This document shows, piece by piece, positions 39,812 to 51,914 of a stretch of DNA of 64,000 nucleotides. Source of the DNA: Lates calcarifer (Eukaryota > Chordata > Actinopteri > Centropomidae); NCBI RefSeq assembly GCF_001640805.2, contig NC_066849.1, positions 24,054,250-24,118,249 of the forward strand, given 5' to 3'. A program made the position numbers and the translations under genes. Position 1 is the stretch's first letter, and each line of letters starts with the position of its first letter. The notes under the pieces are model-generated. The model was not told where the DNA came from and ran no database searches. It worked only from the letters and a program-made list of their open reading frames with translations.

Positions 39812-41444
39812 CTAGGATTTAATGTGCTTGCTCTCTCCCTTGGCGACTGCGCACAGTTCTTTGTAGAGGTCGGAGTGGATAAACCTGGGGTAGGAGTTGT
39901 TCTCCATGAGACTGTAGACTTTCCTCTGGGCTGCCAGGAAGCTTGTCGCAGTGGGCTCATGGAGGCTCTGGACGATAGCATTTTTGGTGTGGAAATCCAA
40001 GTTTATCTGACCAAAGAGAATAGTCCAAAATGAGTTTTTGATGTTCATTTTTGATAAAGAATATCTTGTGTACTTACAAAACTTGAAGGTACATAGATTA
40101 TTAATTAATTTTTCAAAGGCATCATTTAGCTCTTACCTCCTTGGGAGCTTCACTTTTAATGAACTCCTCATAAATGATGTTGGCCTTGGACGCCAGCTCT
40201 TTGTGCGATGTGAGGGTCCTGAATTCCTCACAGGCTGTCCAAAACTCAATGTTCTCTTCACAGAACTCAGACTTCAGGAAGATACAAAAAGCCGCTTTCC
40301 CATCTGCAGGGAGAGAGGGAGAAAGGGAGGGAGAAGTGTTAAAGACGAGGCTAGTAAAATAAGCCGGAGGACAAAGCCACTTATTGTTTGCTCATTAATG
40401 TAAGGTAAAATAAGTGCGAGGCCATTACAGCCTTTGCTGAATGAAGGTGGTTTATTGGCCCCAATAAAATACACAGCTGACTGTGTGACCTTTGAGATGC
40501 TTTTATGTAATCATGCACCAATAGTGCAGTGAATGATGCTCACATTTGTGACTGAGTAGTTTGTCAAGTGACTGCGCCCATTGGTTCACGTCATCAGCAC
40601 TTGGCCTGAGGGTAGAGAACAGAGATCATGTAAGAGATAATTATAGTAGACGCAACTACTTTTTTTTAACAGTGTCACTGTAAATTCCTGAAATTAATTA
40701 GTTGGATATTTCCTTTAAATTCTTTACATGATTTATTTCTGCTCTGATTTTTAGTTGTGCTTTGCTAGACACTGTGTCTATAGTATTGTAAGTCATTTGG
40801 AATTCAGTTATTTATTTAAGGTATAAAATCATAAAGTTTTGTTTTCTTTTATTTGGCTGTAACACATTATATACATGCAATGATATACACAATGCATCAG
40901 TGTAGATTATGGATATCTTAAGACATAAAAGGAATTAATTTGATGTAAAACTTTAGACAACAATCACTTTAAACTATAAAAAAAAAATTATTTACATAAT
41001 ATTAAATACAATTCAGTTAAACTGAATTGACTATAACCAGAATGCAGCACAAACTATGTGTTATATATATATGCACATAAGGTGAGATCCTATACACTGC
41101 AACCTTTTCATCCTCAAAATACAAAAAGTGCCTTACCTGTAGGACCTGTTCTTTTTAAGATGAAGACCTGTTACTCGCTGGGAAGAGTTTGTCTGCAGGA
41201 GAAATCTTATTCTGTTTCTCCAGTTTTTTCTCCTGTAAAAAAGAATGAGTTCACTCATCAGAGCTTTGTGGCAGTGTATATCTCAGTAATATATTTTACA
41301 AGGTCATCATGACCAGGAACGTCCTTATAAAACAGCCAAATGAACTTACTTTATCCCATTCTTCTCTGTGAACAGGTCAGTGGGTGTCAAACAGTCTGTG
41401 AACGCCATGCTTTGGGATGACACACAGGCAAGGTTCTCTCTCAT
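39812..41444 (-). CDS. rgs2: Regulator of G-protein signalling 2
   Basis: R4-family GTPase-activating protein for heterotrimeric G alpha subunits; mammalian RGS2 prefers Gq. Five coding exons give 615 nt, 204 aa (human 211): 41,444-41,350, 41,232-41,137, 40,605-40,544, 40,303-40,137 and 40,006-39,812. The N-terminal amphipathic helix ([18 protein letters not shown]) fits the membrane-binding helix of RGS2. The RGS domain begins near residue 68 ([12 protein letters not shown]) and includes [12 protein letters not shown] (95-106) and [14 protein letters not shown]99 and the MENNSY asparagine match two of the three residues that give human RGS2 its Gq preference; the third site reads RFIHS, with H instead of E. 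The asparagine that contacts G alpha in human RGS2 (in AQNIQEA) is S154 here. Position and tail-to-tail orientation next to uchl5 support the name. Some residues (NLDFHTK) also recall RGS18. Confidence 0.88.
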
Positions 41445-41486
41445 GGTTCAGTCTCCTCTCCTTCTCCCTCTTGACTTGTCAGGCAA

Positions 41487-41543
41487 CTTTATATTTTCAC
41501 TCCAGTTGTGATCTTGAGTGTGACAGGCGGGAGGCGGGCCTGG
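41487..41543 (-). promoter_or_regulatory. rgs2 core promoter: TATA box and GC boxes
   Basis: Reading the minus strand, TATAAAG (41,493-41,487) lies about 43 bases before the ATG, implying a short 5' UTR. Upstream at 41,525-41,541 the plus strand has GGCGGGAGGCGGGCC, two Sp1-type GC boxes. A TATA plus GC-box promoter fits an inducible gene, which is how RGS2 behaves in mammals. The use of these sites is inferred from position. Confidence 0.5.
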
Positions 41544-41549
41544 AATGAC

Positions 41550-42894
41550 AGGTCTTTAACATGATTGGCTCTTGTTGTGTAAACAGTGACTTGCCCTGGT
41601 ATGACTCTCAGGACCCGAGGCAGTGATAGGCTGTCACTGCATAAACATTCCCTCCCTGTGTATCCTGTGGGCTTCCATTTTTAAACGTAAGGTCAAGATG
41701 TGACGTACATAGCAGACTCAGTGCCCTTATTCCTAAAATAAAATTCTGTCAGGGACTAATGAAACGTTTCTCCCCTTTCTCTTGTGTTTTTCTTTCTTTT
41801 TTAAATCCTGAAAGCATTTTGCTAAATTGCAGCTGCTCTGTGATTTGTCTCTAGACACAATCACAAAGTTTCCAAGGCATTCATATTTTTACCTTACACC
41901 TATTTTAGTATTTTACTTCTATTTTATATATGAAAACAAAGTACATTCTTAAGTGAAAGAAACACAGAAATACAGTACCCATCACGCACAGCACGTTTAA
42001 CCATAAAACATGCGTGTTGTCCCTCACATGGGGCCATTTCTGATCCACAATTGATTCATTGTACTTTCCAACACTACCTGCACTCTTCATATTTAATGGA
42101 TGACTCACACGGGTGTGGATTCATGAAGCATAACTTGTGTCATGATGGCATGTTGAGATAGGACAGGTTGGTACAAAGATGATGATGATGCAATATCCTC
42201 TTACCTTATAGGTCTATTGAAAAAAAAGAAAAAGAATGTGGGCTGTGCTGAGTGCATTGGCAGTTCCTCTAATATTAACTTCAGGTTAAAAATAACCCTG
42301 ATAGAATCAATCTATTTGTTATTGGTAGTTACATTCTGTGGTATTTTGTAAGTCAAAAGCTTTCTATGCATCTGACGAAAACTTCATATAAGCACCATAT
42401 TTCAGAGAAGAATTAGAGCCTGCTTCACTTGCAATGTGGTTCACAGTCAGACATTGACCATTTATAGCAAAGGGTTATGCAGTTAGATTTAGCGGATCAG
42501 ACTCTGCTTTTTTGAGCAAGCTCTTGAAGAATTAGCAATGAGGCGATGCTAGGAGATCTGATCCCCCCTCAACAAACACATGCACGAATATAAGATCTTA
42601 TTAAAGTCAACAATACTAAAAGCTTCAACACCATAGGAGGAGGTCGAAGGAAGCTGCAGCAGCAATGGTATTGGCATGAGTGTATCAGCAGTCATAGTGC
42701 AAATTTTTAGGTTATCAAGGCGCAGTACTGCCTTGGATAGATATGTATTATATGTACAAGTATTTTGGCTGTACAGTTTAAGCAGCATTGATGTTTCTGG
42801 CCATTTGGTGACTGAAGAACTCCAGCACATTTTTTAAGCATTCATTTGAGTCATGTTTATGTTCACATGATGGATGTTAACCCAATATCCACTT
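41550..42894. other. Intergenic upstream of rgs2
   Basis: AT-rich sequence with no gene seen. A short GATGATGATGATG run lies at 42,178-42,190. The frame at 42,549-42,830 minus has no domain. Confidence 0.6.
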
Positions 42895-43145
42895 GCCTTT
42901 TAGCTCTGCTCTTGGTCTCTACCAACTCCTGAGAAAAACAGAACTTTAGCTGCTAGCTGTTTGTCAGTTGTTTTTGTGCTAGGCAGGAAGCAGTCGCTTG
43001 GTTTGTCTGAACACTTTTTTTTTTCTAAAAAGAGCTGCCTGCTGCTGGAGATGGAATCAATGAGAGCACAATTTGTGGGCCAGAAAACCAAAACAATGAG
43101 TCAGAAGATGCCAACAATCTTCATATAGTTTGTAAAGTTGGCTGA
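42895..43145 (+). repeat. Teleost interspersed repeat, longer copy
   Basis: Begins CTTTTAGCTCTGCTCTTGGT, continues with CCAACTCCTGAGAAAAACAG, TTTAGCTGCTAGCTG and AGGCAGGAAGCAG, and shares its 5' part with the fragment at 3,515-3,600. The apparent minus-strand frame at 42,900-43,091 is the complement of this repeat. The class is not known to me. Confidence 0.4.
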
Positions 43146-45730
43146 CTGTCTGTAGGTTCATTACTTAACTTATTTGTTATATAAAATACTGATTAATGGG
43201 TTGAAATCTATATAATGGTATAGATTCATCATCTGGCTTTAGCATAGTTTAAATCCATATAATGCATAGTGTTTCTAGGACGCTAATAAGTATGGTCTTT
43301 GGCAGCAAATTTTTACAACCCCATTCTGTTTAAAGCAAATTAAAGGTCAGCTGTCTAAGATAAAGTCTTAAATCAATCAAAGATGAGTACACCCTGATTA
43401 ACGCACAGGCGATCAGTTTAACTACCTAGAATGCACCAGATGCCATATACAGACCTGGTTATTTTGTATGTACAATAAAGTCTATTGTTTTCCATTTTTT
43501 ACAGATGAATCAGAGTGTAAGACAAAACAAATGTGTAATTGTCGTTCAGCTAAACCTGCCGGTCCAGTTATCATGCACAGTGGATGAGTAACCCCCACCA
43601 TTTTCACTTGGCACCATCCCTGCCATGTTTCCATTCACTCATTGTTTGCATGCAAGGCTGTGGTCATGAAAATGTTTGTCATTCTGTTATAGGTACGATT
43701 TGTCTGTGTTGATAGAGAGAGTGAGCGAAACATACAGTATAATGTTTAATTTGACAAAATGTTATATTCATGTAAAAACATATGCAACACATGATTAATG
43801 TTAACACTTTATCTGGTTAGTTACACAAGTTGTGTATCAACTAAAAACTGGACAACACTGAAAACACTTGAAAGCAGCACAGTGAAGTCCTTATTCCAGT
43901 AACAGTATGGGCTGACATTGACATCATATCCCAGAAACACTAAAAGGGCATTTCTGTTGAGGAACAGCACACAGATGTACAGAATAATCACATTTTGTCC
44001 CAGGTTATCAGTCCCATAATGCATCTGCGTCACCTGCTGCGTTGTGTTGTGATAATCACTGGCCTCCCCTCTGTCTGTTGCACCAGTTTGGAGATCTGCT
44101 GGGTGAAAACATGGTGTTCGCCTCATGTGTTTATTATGATGTGCAGACTGTGTGTAAGCAGCCGTCTGTTTAGAAGTGGATGAAGAGCAGAGCCAAGTTT
44201 CCACTAAGGCACGAGGTCTGTCCAGAGGGCCTTACGCATAAGGTGATTCCCAGCACTAGTTTGCAGACTTTGTCCTCTTTGTGTTTGGAAGTTGTGGTAT
44301 TCATAAAGTCCGGCTGCACTCTTAACCTGGCTATGAGCTTTTGGGTTTTTATTTAGCTGCTACTGGCACAAAAACCAAGCACCTAAACCTAGCATTAAGC
44401 TTTAGGTCCTTAAAGAAAGATATGCACAACATCACAGATGTTAAATGAGACAACTAGCATGACTTTGAAAATGAGGACATATGTGCAAGGCAGTCTGTAT
44501 GTATACTGTATATACTACACAGTGTAGAAAATACCCACATGAACCACTTTGGCTGCTGCACTCTCACTCAGCCCAAAACAATTAAGAGGTGAAAAGAAAT
44601 TTAAAAAGAAGTAAAGGAAAGTAATTACACTGAAGCCTTTCATTTTGGCAGCAAAGTCTGGAACTTGTGATTAAAGTTCAACTAATAAACGTGGGATAAG
44701 AACCCATCAGGACAGCTGCACCTGATCTGTGAACGCACACTCTGCAAACCAACACAAGTTCTTCTCACCTTAAATCCAGGTCAGAGCTGGGTGGATAACT
44801 CTGACACACTGGGTTAAACTTGACTTATTAGGACTAACTGTCCTCATTAGGATGATTCCTGGATTCCTGTAGTGTGTTAACTGCCAACCATCACATAAGG
44901 GTGTATCTTTGCAGTGGTCATATGAAGGTTGATACCTTAATGACCTTTTTCCTTCCATCCTCCTCCTGTGTACATATAAACTGACACCAGCAGGTCGTGT
45001 GTTGTGACTTGACTGTGGAACCAACTTTCCTGTATTTTAGAGTGATGGGCAGGCCAAGACAGGAACAGCACCTTCCTGCCCCAGGCAATGCTAGGTCCTG
45101 GAATGGCAATAGTGTCTCCATGGTGACGGATACATGTTCTGTTATGTTGTGTTGGGTGTCATAGCAGACAGTACACGTATCTGCGTTTTGCCGCTTTTCT
45201 AAGGTCAAATTGAGCAGCTGTTACATTTGGGACCATATTGTATTTATAACTTATAACTTCACAAAAACAGTTTTCCTGGAAGGCTTACAATAGGCAAATT
45301 CAACACGCTACTCTACAGTGGAAAGTTAGCCATGCTGTGGTCATGGTACAAAACCACTGCACACATCATTATTCATCTATTTGTTTATTCATTCAAACAT
45401 TTTTTATCCCCTTACATCTTGCAGTGGTAAAAATTCTAGTTGGCTACTGGTGCAAGATAAACTTCAGTGATCCACGGCTAAAATCTACTGACAGACACCA
45501 ATAACCTCAAAAAGACCAACCAAATTGTCCTTAGTCAATACAATACAAACCAGTACACAGCAGTTCAGTGATGTAATCCAACTACTGCTAAATATAAAAA
45601 CTGCACAGGTTTGCACTGTAAATATCCACATAGGTGAAATCCGGTGACGGCATGAAAACCTCTCTGTTCTGTGTGGCATCTTTAACTATTCAGTTCACTA
45701 AATTTAATTTACTGGTGTTTAAGGACCAGA
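43146..45730. other. Intergenic, no gene supported
   Basis: No coding exon, RNA gene or clear mobile element found. The frames at 43,821-44,204 and 44,918-45,208, both minus, lack domains and codon-like bias. Confidence 0.6.
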
Positions 45731-45734
45731 CTGA

Positions 45735-45917
45735 CATTTTGGGAAATACAGTTATCTCTTTCTTGTTAAGAGTTAGATGAGAGGATTGCTACCACCCTCA
45801 CATCTTAAATGCTTAGCTTAGTGAATTGTCTCCTGGCTTTAGCTTCATATTTACAGTACGGGCAGTGTAAATCTTCTCATCTAACTCGAGGAAGTAAAGC
45901 AAACATGTATTTTCCAT
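45735..45917. repeat. MITE-like inverted-repeat element
   Basis: The left arm (45,735-45,787) reads TTTTGGGAAATACAG, then a CTTTCTTGTTAAGAGTTAG segment and ATGAGAGGATT. The right arm (about 45,871-45,917), read in reverse complement, has GGAAAATACATG, CTTTACTTCC and GAGTTAGATGAGAAGATT. The arms are clearly inverted copies around an 80-base centre with no coding sequence. I recognise the left arm as a common teleost repeat; this looks like a short folded derivative. Confidence 0.6.
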
Positions 45918-46538
45918 AATACCAGTGACCAAATATTCATGCCAGTCCTCAGCAGCTTACATGACCATTTTAAATCAGGTTACCTGCATGTAGTTCATAC
46001 AGTGAGCCGCTTACGCCAATCAATGCTTTAGCAAAACTATGACTGTACTTTGTGTGTCTTTATACACCTGTGACACTCTACTGCTACTTGTCTCATCACC
46101 ACCCTTGTTGCCATCATGATTTTTATCCTCTGAGACTTTGGGAAACCAGATGTGACCTCAAAACCACTTCAATACATTTACCAGCAGCTCATCCTCAACT
46201 TTTGTTCTGCACTTTTGTCTTCTCCTCTGCTCCTGCCTCAAAACGTAATCAGTACTAGTTGGCAGATTATGTTGTAAAATGAATCTGAGCTCTCTCTCTC
46301 CCATCCCTCAGATCAGCATCCAGCCTTCCTGTAATGTAGTCCATGCAGAGGTGTATGAAGACAGTTTACCAAAAAGGACAGCAAGGCCAGGAGGACAAGG
46401 AGACAGACTCATGTAGAAAGTACACTCAATGATGAATTAATGTATGTTCCATATTCTGATTTCTGAATCATGACAGGCTTAAGCCTCTTCCATTTAATTC
46501 TGGCTTTATATAGACATTTCAAGTGGATGTTTTAATTG

Positions 46539-47483
46539 CAGTGGTGAACTGTCAGGGCCAGCAAGGCCTTCTCTGCTGGCCCAAACATTGACACAATCAC
46601 TGAATTATGTTTTTATATATGTTTTTCCCATTAATACTATATATATTAAATGGGTTGCCAAGGTAAAAGGGGCCTGGGGCCTTCAGGATCAACAGTACAG
46701 GCCACTGTAATTCAAAATGAATGGCAATGAAACTGTTGCTCGATCCTTAAACTAATCAGAATTCGAGTTGGCGAGATCACGGCCTTCCAGCAGGCCTGCG
46801 CTAACGTCGCCATTTCCATGTGCTTTGATTGGAAGCTGGTCAGAGCTAGCAAACGGCAAGTATAGCTACTCGCGCAAGCTAAAACATGTTAGTACAGATT
46901 TATTAGCTGTTTTCTCAACCCCCAATGGCTGAAGGAGGAGGGAGAGTTCAGTGACTCTGTTGTAGAAGTTTATCCGCGCGTCTCAGTTCCAACAGTAAGT
47001 CCTCTTCTGTCGCTCTGGAGGCTAACGCTGAAAGTCGAGTCTGCCCAGTCACACTTCTCGGATAAGTTTTCATTCGCTTCAGGGCTGAGAATGTCCGCTC
47101 GACAGAAGCAGTTTTTCGACTTGTCTACAAATAATCAGCAGTTTCGGTGAGTAAAATGCATTTCATCTATATTTTATTGTTTACGTCTTTGTCGTTTTAT
47201 TAGGTAATGTTGGAGATGATGTGTGGCGCAGCTGTGGCTGCAGTGTTTGGGGATCTATGGAATTGTGTTAATTGGGTTTTTATAGCATTGCTATTGTAAT
47301 GGCATTTATTGTGGCTACATGACATGCCTGTCTGTGATGCAAAGTTCTGTTATACTGCGTTTCTGTATATTGCTGATGGTTTCTACAGCCGTGACATTAA
47401 GGTATTGAAGTAGCCTATTAAGTGGTGGGGTAGAGGTAGGACTCCAGTGAAGGCCCAGGTGTGAAATGCACGGCCTGCCACTG
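46539..47483 (-). mobile_element. hAT-family transposon, 945 bp, internally deleted
   Basis: The left end is CAGTGGTGAACTGTCAGGGC and the right end, in reverse complement, is CAGTGGCAGGCCGTGCATTT; both begin CAGTGG as in many hAT elements. Eight-base target duplications flank it. It carries a transposase C-terminal relic on the minus strand at 46,948-47,124 but no zinc-finger or catalytic region, so it is a non-autonomous or decayed copy. It lies between rgs2 and rgs13 and interrupts no gene. Confidence 0.8.
46948..47124 (-). pseudogene. hAT transposase dimerisation-domain remnant
   Basis: A 58-residue open frame, too short to stand out by length, begins after an in-frame TAG and ends at TGA. 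It contains TASVERTFSALKRMKT followed by TGQTRLSALA, the conserved core of the hAT C-terminal dimerisation domain, as in ZMYM1-like and other domesticated or active hAT proteins. The upstream stop and the lack of any RNase-H-like catalytic segment show it is only the end of a former transposase. Confidence 0.8.
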
Positions 47484-47491
47484 ATTAATTG

Positions 47492-50400
47492 TCAGTATCC
47501 GAGATGGTGGACAAGTACTGCAGCCTGTCAAACTGCATCTGTTTGGTTTGGGAGTGTCAAGTACACTTAAGCAAATTTAAATAGGGGCATAAAGTAGTAA
47601 TAATTTCTTGCCTGAGGCACTTATCGTGTGTGCTAAAGACAGTTACTCATTTAACTGAAACACTCACAGTGCCATCAAGTCTGCCTTCTCTCCTGGTGGT
47701 TTCAGACAGAGTCTAACAACACTTGCCAGCTAAACAATTAAATTATCCATCAAATGTTTTGTATAATTGTTTCTTTAAAAAAGGTTTATTCTAGCAAAAT
47801 GCTGAGAAAAATCACAGTATTTTTGCTGGGTTTTTTTTTGTAGGAGAAGCGTAAAATTAAGATTGTTTGAAAATAGCTTAGTTTCCATAGATTGAGATGG
47901 TGAGTAAACAGAGACCATGAACAGCTACAAATCACTGTGATGGGGTGAACATCTTTTGTGCTCCAGAAATGTTGACTTAATGATGATTCATTTATTCATT
48001 TTTAAAATGTACAAACTCAAAACAAAGCAACTAGCAACATTAACAGTTACTTTCTACTGTCAACCACTCTTTTCAAAGCCAGCATCCTAGTTTCATTTAC
48101 CTGTGTGTTAGGTTTGCATGTAGAACTGCAGCCAACATCCACCAGTTAGTTTGGGTATAAAATTTATGGTGGGGCCAAAATTGCACAAACATTTAAATTC
48201 CAAACCTGTAAGGGTGTGTGTTTGTACTGTACATGGAAGTCTGGACAAAGAGTACAAATACAAACGACAGAGGAACCTCCCTTTTAAAAGAAGCTGACAT
48301 TTTAACAAAGCGCATGTAATTGAGTGAGTAAGATTAAAACATATCAGGGCTGGTTTATATGTAGAGATGCAGGCTACACCCTTTCAACAATTAGACTCTC
48401 ATATGTGGAGCTTGCAGTTATAATTACACACAGCATAACAAGGATGTTTTTTCATCATTTTGGTTTGACAAAGAGTTTCCACTGGTATGTGTGGTGTCAA
48501 TACTTTTTTCTCAACATGTCTGCATGAAGTTGCTCTTTGCCAGTTAAGCCCCATCCCAGAATATATTTCTTAAAACAAGCAGATAATTAAGCTGAGAAAA
48601 TGCTGATGGGGGAGCAATTAAATCAATCACTGATTATATCTGTACCAGGTTTATGTGAAGTTGGCATTAGATACAATGTGTAAGTAACCAACAATGTAGC
48701 TACAAAAGTTAATGTTGAGCCACTTTACCAGTGCACTGCTGTCAGCCACTGTTTAAAAGACATACAGTACTCTTATTGTGTCTTTCCTGCTTGCTGTTCA
48801 TTAGTATGTAAAAGAATAAAATACAAAGTTTTCTATGAATCATTGATTTTAGCTTTTGCTGCTAGTTCTGGCAGTTTGATTATACCAACATTGTTATGAT
48901 GTTCAAATCTGTAAAGTCTCAGTTACCTAATGAGTGGAAAACTTATACCTTGTCTGAAAAATGTCAATATAGAATTTACTAAAAAGGAAGCATAGATCAG
49001 CCTGTGCAGACACTGAATAACTTTCAGAAATAAAAAGTTAATTTTGCTTTCATATTAAATGGAGCACTGCTTTAATTACAAAAATAGGATTAGTGAATGG
49101 CTCAGGCTCTTAATTATTGTAGTATTCAGTAGCTGGTGAGCCAACAGCATGTTTTAAAGCTTGCATCTACATTTGCTTTTGTTCTAGCAGAATGTTACAC
49201 ATCTATTGTGGATGTAGTAATGTGGGACCAAAGTGTAGTCAAGAAAATTACATTTTAACACCAAGAGGCTATGAGAGTTTTATTAATCTGTTTAAATGAA
49301 TACTGTTCAGTTTGACAGCACTCCAGTGAGGAACAGAGAAAGTATGTAGTCGGACTCAGATACTGACACAGAAAGATTTGTTGAGAACTGACATACAGAA
49401 TGAGACCAAACAGTATTTAATCAGCTCTCTTCATTATTGTCTTGTGTGTTTCAGAAAATGGAGGTTGTCAATCTTCTTGCCTGTGACAACACTCCAATGT
49501 GCTGTACTGTTCAAAATCAGCAGAAAAGATGGAAACGTAGCGTGAGACACTAATTGTGGGTTTACCAATCTTACAGACATTTACCAACCCGACAGCTTTG
49601 AGTCATGTACATTTTGACTAATCCAAGTCCAGTGTCAGTATCCTCTTATGTTTTTTCTCAAAAGCCAGTGACTCAGTCACATTAATGGAAACAATTAATA
49701 TGAATATCAGCCCCAAACTAATTAGGCTACATTTTTTTTTACATTTGGATGACTGTAAGCCAAAAAAAAGAGCAAAAAAAGTAAAAGCAAAGCTTATCAT
49801 TACTTCTATCAAACAGCACAATGTTTCATTATGCTGTGTGGCTACATTTCAGAGAAAATCTCATTTCTCACAATGACTGATTTCATAAGAAACTGGAAGT
49901 CCTGGCCTTCCTGTTTTTAAAACAGCACATATCACTTATGCACTTAATTTAAGTCAACAGATGCTTTTCAGTGATAAAAAAGGATAACAGGAAACTGCAA
50001 GCACCCTATATCCTTTGTTGGATATCACAAAGAACACTTTTAATTTGATGTAATTTTCCTTAAAGTTTGAGAACAGAAATTGAAACTTTGAAAAATTTGT
50101 ACTCAGTTTCTCAGTTTGAATGTCAACTGTGTTGATGATGGAAGTGCTATTTATAAAAAACATATTCTGTATATATTAGTCACTTGGTAGGATGGAGTGT
50201 AAAGTCTGGCCAACAACTGCACTGTGGCTGCTTCTCCATAACAGTGGAGATAAGTCTTCAGCCCACTAGAACTTGGCACAGCCTTTATGTTTCCATCCTA
50301 ATGCTTTAAACATATAACAGACAATCATTGCGCAAACATCCCATTAATTTTCTAACGCGATGGTTTAAGATCTATTTCACTGGAAGTTTGTTGCTGTCTT

Positions 50401-51650
50401 TTTTAAACAGACCTCAACACTGAAATCGGAGAACAAAGTGCTAAAAACTGTAGTGAGACGAAATTAAACTGCAGTGGTGTGTGTGACTAAAAAAGTTCAC
50501 TGACTTCCATATATGCAATTCAAATAATTTAATGTCATTCAAATCACTAACATTTTAACAAGCACATCAACACTGCAACAAACTTTGTACTCAAATGGTG
50601 ACAATTAACAATAAATAATACAATGTTTAACTTTTAACTTAACTATTAACTCCGTAAGAATACATTCAAACAACATGGTTTGGAAAGCAGTAATAAGGCC
50701 TATCCTCAGGGTATACAAGGAGTTTTAACATCCTATCATGCAATGTGAAACATACTATTTCTATTACATTTCCACTCAAATAATTTGTTACATAAAATCA
50801 CAACTGTTATCACTTAAGTGCTGTAAGAATTTGATTTAGACTTTGGCCAGTGGTCGAGTGCTGAGGAATTACATTAGACATCACCGGCTGTAAATGGGTA
50901 GTTCTTAGTGCTGTGATGCAGAATTTGGTTCAGATTCCCCACAAAAATGTGCATGATTATGTTTTGTTATTATTAAAAATGAAATTATCCTGTATTTTTC
51001 TTGAAAGAAAAATAGTAACTACTACTACTATTTGTTGTTTGAAAATGATATTAAAGATATTAAATATTTGCACAAAATATCACCCACAGGCAGCCTAAAT
51101 CTAAAATATCAGTATCAGTTTTTAGAACCTGTATCGGTCCAATCTAAAAAAAAAAAAAAAAAAAAAAAGTCCTTTAAAGTGTCCCAGAATGCCTCTTCCA
51201 GAACTAAGCGGCCTTCTGCAACCCTTTACTAAGCAAGGCATATGACTATTGAGTTCTCTGGCTCTGGTATGGATTTGTTGTCTTCCTTTGTGCTGTCTTT
51301 AGATAATTCGCCAGCTTTTTTTGTGACAGCTTATTATATGTCAGTGGCAGTTACACGCTACAACTAAATACACTCTCTCTCTCAGATACACACATACTCT
51401 CTCACACACACATACACACACAACTAATCGAGTATTGCATCTAACATCCTCTATCTTAATCTGCACAGGAAACACCTCTGCAAAGAAGGCCAAAGGAGGT
51501 CCGCTGCATGGTTTGCTTACGCAGCTCCATGGTCAGAGCGAGCGTCAGTGGCCCCACTGATTCATTCACTGTCAAAGTGCTCAATTTGCCTACATACACA
51601 AACTCATCATCCAGTGCAGGCGCACTCTACAGGGTCATTATCATTAATGT
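47492..51650. other. Intergenic between rgs2 and rgs13
   Basis: AT-rich DNA without a recognisable exon. It contains a poly-A tract at 51,146-51,168 and a CT/CA-rich simple stretch at 51,374-51,422. Open frames such as 49,618-49,821 minus and 51,508-51,783 plus lack domains. Confidence 0.6.
51146..51168 (+). repeat. Poly-A tract
   Basis: An uninterrupted run of 23 A. No retroposed sequence was recognised upstream, so it may be a simple tract or the tail of a decayed retroelement. Confidence 0.8.
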
Positions 51651-51658
51651 TGGTCATG

Positions 51659-51664
51659 TTTATT
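51659..51664 (-). terminator. Candidate rgs13 polyadenylation signal
   Basis: TTTATT on the plus strand is AATAAA on the minus strand, about 250 bases after the rgs13 stop. It is the nearest canonical hexamer found. Confidence 0.5.
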
Positions 51665-51914
51665 CTTCTTCTTCTTGCCACATAGTCCTCAGGAGTGTGG
51701 TGCACAGCTCAGTGTGGGGATGCTCCCATGGTGGGACTAAGGCCCAGTTTGCCTCTGGATCTAGTGACGATGGCAAGGTGTGAGGCCTCTGCATGTGTCT
51801 GTGTGCCACACAGGTTAACTCCTTCCTTCTTTGTTGTGAGCCCTTCCTCGTGAAGGAGCTCAAACATTCCAGTTATGAGTTTTATGTCCTCTCTCTCTCC
51901 CCTTGACTGGGCTT

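Larger units (their letters stand above)
46531..47491. repeat. 8-bp target-site duplications flanking the hAT element
   Basis: TTTAATTG (46,531-46,538) on the left and ATTAATTG (47,484-47,491) on the right match at seven of eight positions, immediately outside the transposon ends. Eight-base duplications are the signature of hAT insertion. Confidence 0.75.

Noticed and set aside
51508..51783. 91-residue plus-strand frame near rgs13
   Set aside because: It lies in the 3' flank of rgs13 on the opposite strand, is Ser/Val-rich and has no domain.
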